Source: an uncultured Psychroserpens sp.
GTDB lineage: Bacteria > Bacteroidota > Bacteroidia > Flavobacteriales > Flavobacteriaceae
Assembly: GCF_947492715.1 (NCBI RefSeq)
Contig: NZ_CANLNS010000001.1
Location: 620,001-684,000 of the forward strand
Reading direction: 5' to 3'
DNA: 64,000 nucleotides
This document shows, piece by piece, positions 58,536 to 64,000 of the stretch. The notes under the pieces were generated by a model. That model did no database searches. It saw nothing but the letters and a program-made list of their open reading frames with translations, and was not told the DNA's origin. A program made the translations under genes and the position numbers. How positions within the stretch are numbered: the first letter of the stretch is position 1; each line of letters starts with the position of its first letter.

Positions 58536-60227
58536 TTAGTTATTAATAACCCATTCACCGCTACTCTTAATCATCGAGAAATCTTCGGTTGAATTTCCAG
58601 GTGCCCAAGTTGCTATTGTAACAATATATTTTTGTCCATCTGCTGCAGAAGGATTCAAATTATCTAGTACAATATTTAATGCAGTAACTATCATCTCATC
58701 TGTCCAGTTAGTACTTCCTCCAGCTCTATTAAAGTTACCAAAGTTATCTAAGTTATCAGCCGCTGCTTCAAAACCTTCAACAGCTATTAACTCTGACGCT
58801 ACTAATGTATAATCACTACCAGTTAAGGTATATCTAATTGTATTATCTGGAACCCAAATACCATTTTCTAAACCAAATTGTAGAGAAGATATACTAGGTG
58901 ACCAGTTTCCGCCACTAAATGTGTATAAGTTTCCTTTAGTTACAGTACCTACACCACTACCACCAAAGAATCTATAGATTATAAATAGTTCGTCTCCTTC
59001 TTGAGCAAACGGGTAGTTAATACTTAAGAACTGTGGTAAATAGTTTTCTGGTAAAACAGAACCACTAAAGTTATTAAATGCACCTGGCTGACCAGAACCT
59101 TCACCCATTGAATCATAATCAGCACTACTTAAATAGTACACGCCATCTACCTCATCCCATTCACCTTCAGAATATTTGTAATATGCAGATAATGACTCGG
59201 TATCGCCAGAAAAACCGATAGTTCTAATAGCAAAATCTTGAACTCTCCAACGTGGTGAATCAGAATCTGTAGAGCTATACTTTAAAGCTACGTGAACAGT
59301 TTGTCCATCATAAGCAGTAAAATCTAAATCAGCAGATGTCGTCATACTTCCAAACATTGTTTTATCAAAAGCAACAGCAGTCCATGTTGCAGTCGTAGGA
59401 TCTCCACCAGTTGCATAGTCCATAGATACTAAGACATCAAATAAGGTTTCATCTCCTAAAAAGTCAATCTCTTGAGTAATTTGAAATGATAAACCTGTAC
59501 TACCAGATAAGTCATATTCAGGAGAAATTAGCCATTCTTCAGTAGCATTAGCACCACCTGAAAAACCAGACCCTTCAGCATAAGCAGCTTCATCTCTCCA
59601 GCCTAAATTATCATCATCACCTTCTAATCCGTCATCTAATACTTCTACAAGTTCAAAATTACCAAAATCAAGTGGAAATGATGCTTCGTAAACGCTAGCC
59701 AAACCAACTTCAGGCTCTGCTGTAAATCTATTATAACCTAATCTCACTACTTGTCCTTCTGTTGGACTGGCGAATTGATCGGCTAGTACATTTTCTAATG
59801 TATTTCCAGCATTCTCACTAGGCAAAAATGCATTACTATTACTTGTTGGATAATCACTAGATCCCAAACTATATACATCTGCATTAGTGAACGCACTTAC
59901 ATCTTCTGGGTTACCATCTATTAAGTTAAAGCTAACAGTAACTGATGAACCGTCTCCCCAAAAAGGGTATCTATCTGCTAAAAACGGAGGTAAGATAACT
60001 TTAGCGTCCTCTATGTCGCTAAATGCTTCAAACGTTTCATAAAAATCAGGATCTTCATCGTCTCCTTGATCAACTAGAGCTGCATAATCATCTGATGTTA
60101 ATGTAAATTCATCAACACCAATTATTGGGTCGCCCAGATTGGCAAGATCATCATTAATATCTTCTACAGGATTACATCCTGTGAAAATTGCGCCTATAAA
60201 GGCTAATACATAAACTATTCTTTTCAT
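58536..60227 (-). CDS. Anchored lipoprotein with DUF5017/choice-of-anchor J domain
   Basis: The 563-residue lipoprotein has the lipobox IFTGC (Cys near 18). A central jelly-roll domain at about residues 190-345 contains EEWLISPEYDLSG and HVALKYSSTDSDSPRWRVQDF, typical of DUF5017 or choice-of-anchor J domains that bind carbohydrate or protein. Flanking it are modules starting LTSDDYAALV, LSSADYDSMG and LTGSDYTLVA, at about 42, 367 and 465, that look like repeats of one unit. It starts 11 bases after the TonB-dependent receptor gene stop, so the two are a surface pair, similar in plan to SusC/SusD but without a SusD fold. Confidence 0.82.
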   Translation of the reverse strand: MKRIVYVLAFIGAIFTGCNPVEDINDDLANLGDPIIGVDEFTLTSDDYAALVDQGDDEDPDFYETFEAFSDIEDAKVILPPFLADRYPFWGDGSSVTVSFNLIDGNPEDVSAFTNADVYSLGSSDYPTSNSNAFLPSENAGNTLENVLADQFASPTEGQVVRLGYNRFTAEPEVGLASVYEASFPLDFGNFELVEVLDDGLEGDDDNLGWRDEAAYAEGSGFSGGANATEEWLISPEYDLSGSTGLSFQITQEIDFLGDETLFDVLVSMDYATGGDPTTATWTAVAFDKTMFGSMTTSADLDFTAYDGQTVHVALKYSSTDSDSPRWRVQDFAIRTIGFSGDTESLSAYYKYSEGEWDEVDGVYYLSSADYDSMGEGSGQPGAFNNFSGSVLPENYLPQFLSINYPFAQEGDELFIIYRFFGGSGVGTVTKGNLYTFSGGNWSPSISSLQFGLENGIWVPDNTIRYTLTGSDYTLVASELIAVEGFEAAADNLDNFGNFNRAGGSTNWTDEMIVTALNIVLDNLNPSAADGQKYIVTIATWAPGNSTEDFSMIKSSGEWVINN

Positions 60228-60238
60228 TGTTCTATTTT

Positions 60239-62812
60239 TTAAAATTTAAGTTTTGCTCCAACACTAAATGTTCTTCCAAAACCATAATAAACTAAAGCTG
60301 TTTCAGCATTTGAATCTGCACCATCTAAGGCATCAGCGATATATTCTGTATTAAATACATTATTCATTCTAGCTGTTAACGATGCGTCGAAATCTCCAAA
60401 CGAGAAACCATGAGTAATAGCAGCATCAAATACGCCATACGATGGTACTTCCCATGGATCTGGAGCACCTTGTGTTCCTCTATCACTTGGATCAAAATCT
60501 GCATACAAACGATCGAAATAGTTGTAATCTACAGATAATCTTGTCTTTACTCCAAATCTATAGTTAACACCTAATGCCATAGTTGTTTGAGCAGCATCAC
60601 CTACAGGTGTATCTTCAATAAACAAGTTTACTGTATCTACTACTTCCTGCTCTTCATTTAAAATATTAACTCCAGTAACATCTTCTTCCCATCTCCAATC
60701 TCCAAGAGATGCCATACCTGTAATGTCTAATTTATCTGTTGCTTTATATACAAAATCAATTTCAATACCTTGGTGAATTGCATTTACACCTAAAATGTTA
60801 GCAAACCCTGTTTCATCTTCATTTAACTGAAAAGACAATGTTTCCGTTCTATCTCTCCAAGCAGTTCTATATAAGTTAACATTAGCAGAAAAACGTTCGC
60901 CTCTGAAACCATAGCCGATTTCATAACTTGTTATTTTTTGATTTTCGGCATTTTCATTAATCTCATCATTGTTAAAGTTAGGGAAAACCGCATCAAAATC
61001 AGCTGCTTTTTCAAAATACCCTATGTTAACAAATACATTATGGTTCATATCGATTCGATAGTTAGCACCACCTTTCGCTCCAAAACCAAAGAAGTTGAAA
61101 CGATCTGTTTCTTGAAGAGGATCGCTATTTAAATAGTTAAAGTAATCTTTTCTCTTATAAGATGTGTTCGACGCGTTTAATGATATGAATGTGTTGAAGT
61201 TTTCGTTTACATCATATTCTAACTGAGCAAATGCTCCTAACCACCCAACGATTCCGTCATTATTATAAGCCACTTTATCACCTACTCTTGCGATACCTGT
61301 TGGGTTATTAACGTTATCCTCATTAATTATGAATTGACCACCTAATAAATCTGTAACTTCTCTAAAGTGTTTTCCTGTATAGCTTCTCCAGTCTAATCCA
61401 GCCAAAAGCACTAAGTCATCTGATAAATCCGATTTCAATGTAGATAGGATTCCGTACCAATTGTGGTCGTTACGTGATGCTCTTAAAGCAGCACTAGAAC
61501 CATTTGCTCCATTTGCAATATTTTCATCAACTATGCGGTCGAAATCTAAAGGACCAAGTACACCTATACGGTAATCTGGACTTGTGAATTTAAATCTTCC
61601 ATCACCTTCAAATCCTGGTGTTTCGGCATCACTTCCTAGAGTTCCACCTCCACCTCCAGTACCAAAGGACGCATAGGCTGCTGTTGAGATACTTGTTTTA
61701 TCATTGAGATCCCAATAGTGATTTAAAGAGATCTGAGGTTTGTGATAAAAGTTATCTTCAATAGATGTTAACTGACCATTTTTATAACCCCAATCTGAGT
61801 TATACTTGATACCATCTTCACTCAATCTATATGTATCAATTAAATGTCTGTTTTGTCTTTGACCATGACGTTGTTTTGCGCCAAAAGCGGTAAAAGATAA
61901 TTTGTGTTGATCATTAAGTTCTTTAGATACGTTTACAAAATATGAAACAGCATTAAAAGGTGTTCCTCTTACATAACCATCACCATCAGTCTTAGCGGCT
62001 GAAACTGTAACAGCGAAACCATTTTCCATTAAACCTGTAGAATACGTTACTCCAAATTTTCGGTACCCATCATTAGCAAGTGTTGTCATAATGTTTCCAC
62101 CAGCTTCAGCATCTGTCGTTTTAGTCAAGATATTGATTGTTCCTCCTACAGATGGCACGGCAACTCTTGCTGCTCCAAGACCTCTTTGCACTTGCATTGA
62201 ACTAGTAACATCTCCTAATCCAGCCCAGTTACTCCAGAATACACGACCATTTTCCATGTCGTTTACTGGAACACCATTAATCATTACGGCAACATTCTCA
62301 GAATTAAATCCACGTAAATTAATACGACCATCACCAAAACCACCACCTGCTTTAGTAGCATAAACACCAGGTGTAGATTTTAATACTTCAGGAAATTCTT
62401 GTGTTCCTAATTTTAATTGAATATCTGCAGCTCTTACCGTTGATACAGCAACAGGTGTTTTTCTGTCTACTGCTACAGATGCAATAATTTGAACTTCTTG
62501 TAAGCCTACTTCGCTCGAAACAAGAGTAATCGTCCCAAGATCCATATCTCCTGAAAAAGTAATTGTTTGCGAGTTATAACCCACAAAAGTAATTACTATT
62601 TCTCCAGACGACGCTTGAGTTTTAAGGGTGAAATTTCCATCAAAATCGGTGTTGGTACCATTTGATGTTCCCTTTTCAATGATATTTGCTCCAGGTAATG
62701 GTTCGTTCATATCAGAACCAACTAATTTACCTGTAATTGTGCTTTGTGAAAAAGCAATTGTAGTGCACAATAAGACTACAAATACCAATAAACATTTTGA
62801 AATTTTTTTCAT
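60239..62812 (-). CDS. TonB-dependent receptor with carboxypeptidase-regulatory-like domain
   Basis: The 857-residue receptor has a signal ending AFSQ, the regulatory-like domain at about 22-110 (ITGKLVGSDMNEPLPGANII), a plug at about 120-235 (MINGVPVNDMENGRVFWSNW, then VQRGLGAARVAV) and a barrel ending FSVGAKLKF. The lipoprotein gene follows on the same transcript. It is a constitutive-looking outer-membrane transporter of Flavobacteria; the ligand is unknown. An exact -7 box lies upstream at 62846-62853. Confidence 0.93.
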   Translation of the reverse strand: MKKISKCLLVFVVLLCTTIAFSQSTITGKLVGSDMNEPLPGANIIEKGTSNGTNTDFDGNFTLKTQASSGEIVITFVGYNSQTITFSGDMDLGTITLVSSEVGLQEVQIIASVAVDRKTPVAVSTVRAADIQLKLGTQEFPEVLKSTPGVYATKAGGGFGDGRINLRGFNSENVAVMINGVPVNDMENGRVFWSNWAGLGDVTSSMQVQRGLGAARVAVPSVGGTINILTKTTDAEAGGNIMTTLANDGYRKFGVTYSTGLMENGFAVTVSAAKTDGDGYVRGTPFNAVSYFVNVSKELNDQHKLSFTAFGAKQRHGQRQNRHLIDTYRLSEDGIKYNSDWGYKNGQLTSIEDNFYHKPQISLNHYWDLNDKTSISTAAYASFGTGGGGGTLGSDAETPGFEGDGRFKFTSPDYRIGVLGPLDFDRIVDENIANGANGSSAALRASRNDHNWYGILSTLKSDLSDDLVLLAGLDWRSYTGKHFREVTDLLGGQFIINEDNVNNPTGIARVGDKVAYNNDGIVGWLGAFAQLEYDVNENFNTFISLNASNTSYKRKDYFNYLNSDPLQETDRFNFFGFGAKGGANYRIDMNHNVFVNIGYFEKAADFDAVFPNFNNDEINENAENQKITSYEIGYGFRGERFSANVNLYRTAWRDRTETLSFQLNEDETGFANILGVNAIHQGIEIDFVYKATDKLDITGMASLGDWRWEEDVTGVNILNEEQEVVDTVNLFIEDTPVGDAAQTTMALGVNYRFGVKTRLSVDYNYFDRLYADFDPSDRGTQGAPDPWEVPSYGVFDAAITHGFSFGDFDASLTARMNNVFNTEYIADALDGADSNAETALVYYGFGRTFSVGAKLKF

Positions 62813-62845
62813 TGTTTAAAATTATTTAGAGTTTTAATTTTGCGG

Positions 62846-62853
62846 CAAAAGTA
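62846..62853 (-). promoter_or_regulatory. -7 promoter box of the TonB-dependent receptor operon
   Basis: TACTTTTG on the minus strand is an exact TANNTTTG box, 33 bases before the receptor ATG. The leader would be about 28 bases. Confidence 0.5.
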
Positions 62854-62944
62854 CACCTGATAAAGGGATACTATATTACCAAAATGTTAAGATTTGTTAA
62901 CCTTTAAAAATACTTAAAATTTTCTTAAAATTTGAAATTGACCT

Positions 62945-62972
62945 GTTGTTAAAGCAATAAGTATTTAACAAC
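62945..62972 (-). terminator. Weak hairpin after pgi
   Basis: GTTGTTAAA and TTTAACAAC, with a ten-base loop, lie right after the pgi stop. The U-run is poor, so termination may be partial. Confidence 0.35.
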
Positions 62973-62973
62973 C

Positions 62974-64000
62974 TCATCTTAGGTTTTGGTAGTGTTTAAT
63001 GAGGTTTTGGGTAGATTCGTCATGATTGTTAATAACATTTTCATTTTGAAGTTCGTCTAAAATTGTATTTGCAAGCTGTTTTCCAAGCTCAACACCAAAC
63101 TGATCATAACTAAAAATATTCCAAACAATTCCCTGAACAAATATTTTATGTTCATACAAGGCAATCAATTTCCCAAGACTTTGTGGCGTTAATTTCTCAA
63201 TTAAAATCGTGGTTGTTGGCTTATTTCCTTCAAAAACTTTAAAAGGTTTTAATGCCTCTATTTTCTCTTTGGAAAGTCCTAAATCTTGTAATTCTTTAGT
63301 TACAGTACCCTCAGATTTACCATTCATTAACGCCTCTGTTTGGGCAAAGAAATTAGACATTAATTTGTCATGATGATCTTGGTTTCCATGTAGTGGTTTT
63401 GCGAAACCAATAAATTCGGCAGGAATTAATTTTGTGCCTTGATGAATTAACTGAAAAAATGCGTGTTGAGAATTGGTTCCAGGTTCTCCCCAAATTATGG
63501 TTCCGGTTTGATAATTAATAGTATTGCCATTGCGATCAACGCTTTTACCATTACTTTCCATAATACCTTGCTGAAGATAGGTAGCAAATTGATTTAAATA
63601 CTGAGAATATGGTATTACTGCTTCGCTTTCAGCATTAAAAAAGTTATTATACCAAACACTTAAAAGCGCCGTAATTACTGGGATATTCTTTTCGAAATCT
63701 TCAGTCTTAAAATGTATGTCCATGTTATGAGCTCCTAAAAGCAACTCATCAAAATACTTAAACCCAACGGCCAAACTAATAGAAAGTCCAACAGCACTCC
63801 ATAGTGAAAAGCGTCCACCAACCCAGTTCCACATAGGGAAAATATTGTTTTCATCAATACCAAAAGCTTTTACTTTTTCAATATTTGTGGAAACAGCTAC
63901 AAAATGTTTTGATACAGCATCTTGAGGGGCTTGCTCTAAAAACCACTTTCTAATGGTGTTGGCATTAGACAACGTTTCTTGAGTTGTAAATGTTTTAGAG
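62974..64000 (-). CDS. pgi: Glucose-6-phosphate isomerase (3' part, runs off right edge)
   Basis: The visible 342 codons are the C-terminal two thirds of Pgi, which interconverts glucose-6-phosphate and fructose-6-phosphate. Motifs are KTFTTQET at the edge, [40 protein letters not shown] with the catalytic His/Glu region, and [15 protein letters not shown] with the catalytic Lys before the stop. The frame continues to the window edge, and the start lies outside. No frameshift is seen. Confidence 0.97.
   Translation of the reverse strand, partial: SKTFTTQETLSNANTIRKWFLEQAPQDAVSKHFVAVSTNIEKVKAFGIDENNIFPMWNWVGGRFSLWSAVGLSISLAVGFKYFDELLLGAHNMDIHFKTEDFEKNIPVITALLSVWYNNFFNAESEAVIPYSQYLNQFATYLQQGIMESNGKSVDRNGNTINYQTGTIIWGEPGTNSQHAFFQLIHQGTKLIPAEFIGFAKPLHGNQDHHDKLMSNFFAQTEALMNGKSEGTVTKELQDLGLSKEKIEALKPFKVFEGNKPTTTILIEKLTPQSLGKLIALYEHKIFVQGIVWNIFSYDQFGVELGKQLANTILDELQNENVINNHDESTQNLIKHYQNLR

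Overview
The window is AT-rich chromosomal DNA of a Bacteroidetes bacterium, almost certainly a marine-type member of the Flavobacteriaceae. The evidence is gldE and gldD (gliding motility) next to ssb and mutY, TANNTTTG-type -7 promoter boxes, a Bacteroidetes-type leuS, an S46 peptidase, TonB-dependent receptors with carboxypeptidase-regulatory-like N-termini, many short Sec or lipoprotein signals ending in AQ or SC, and an archaeal-type geranylgeranylglyceryl phosphate synthase as known from Flavobacteria. Both edges cut genes: a phage tail-collar protein on the left and pgi on the right. No rRNA, tRNA, CRISPR array, transposase or prophage was found. Almost all of the window is core genome.

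Layout. 0-2.9 kb: tail-collar fragment, then an overlapping operon of a small soluble protein, a multi-pass membrane protein, a HisKA_3 histidine kinase and a NarL-type regulator. 2.9-8.3 kb (minus strand): Bax-inhibitor-1 protein, YugP-type zinc protease, two small envelope proteins and leuS, which carries a short dispersed repeat in frame. 8.4-14.2 kb (plus): ftsX, three extra envelope genes, a DUF3098 gene, uppP, truB, a small outer-membrane protein and a TonB-like protein. 14.2-21 kb: thioredoxin-like protein, tag, aat, DUF3127 protein with an SSB-like tail, flavin reductase, orphan histidine kinase, HIT protein, greA and a Rieske-like lipoprotein.

21-28.5 kb is an eight-gene minus-strand block: phosphopantetheinyl transferase, GGGP synthase, thiamine-binding YkoF-like protein, PnuC-type transporter, NadR-like kinase, DUF4301 protein, arfB and, behind a clear TPP riboswitch, a TonB-dependent receptor. 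I read its distal part as a thiamine uptake and salvage module. 28.6-39 kb: ahcY, an inverted-repeat element, a possible caspase-fold secreted protein, a DPP11-like S46 peptidase, an NlpC/P60-like lipoprotein that seems to start at ATT, an aminotransferase and omega-amidase pair, an Ig-like lipoprotein and a ComF protein. 39-50 kb: coiled-coil protein, glyS, several envelope proteins including a 1136-residue one, xth, an OmpA lipoprotein and an aldo/keto reductase. 50-52.6 kb: two lipoproteins behind a promoter whose -7 box sits in a perfect 17-bp inverted repeat. 52.6-58.5 kb: RNase G, a 29-residue basic ribosomal-type protein, HU, mutY, ssb, gldE, gldD. 58.5-64 kb: an anchored repeat lipoprotein with its TonB-dependent receptor, and pgi.

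The window holds no large accessory island. The signals most worth a second look are regulatory or small: a double-hairpin leader in front of greA, the inverted repeat around the 50.4 kb promoter, the thiamine module, the ATT-start lipoprotein, the repeat inside leuS, the SSB-like tail on the DUF3127 protein and a candidate small RNA at 16.3 kb. No intergenic gap exceeds 300 bases; the larger ones (16150-16420, 20378-20568, 23475-23738, 50323-50517, 54204-54381) are described in their own entries.
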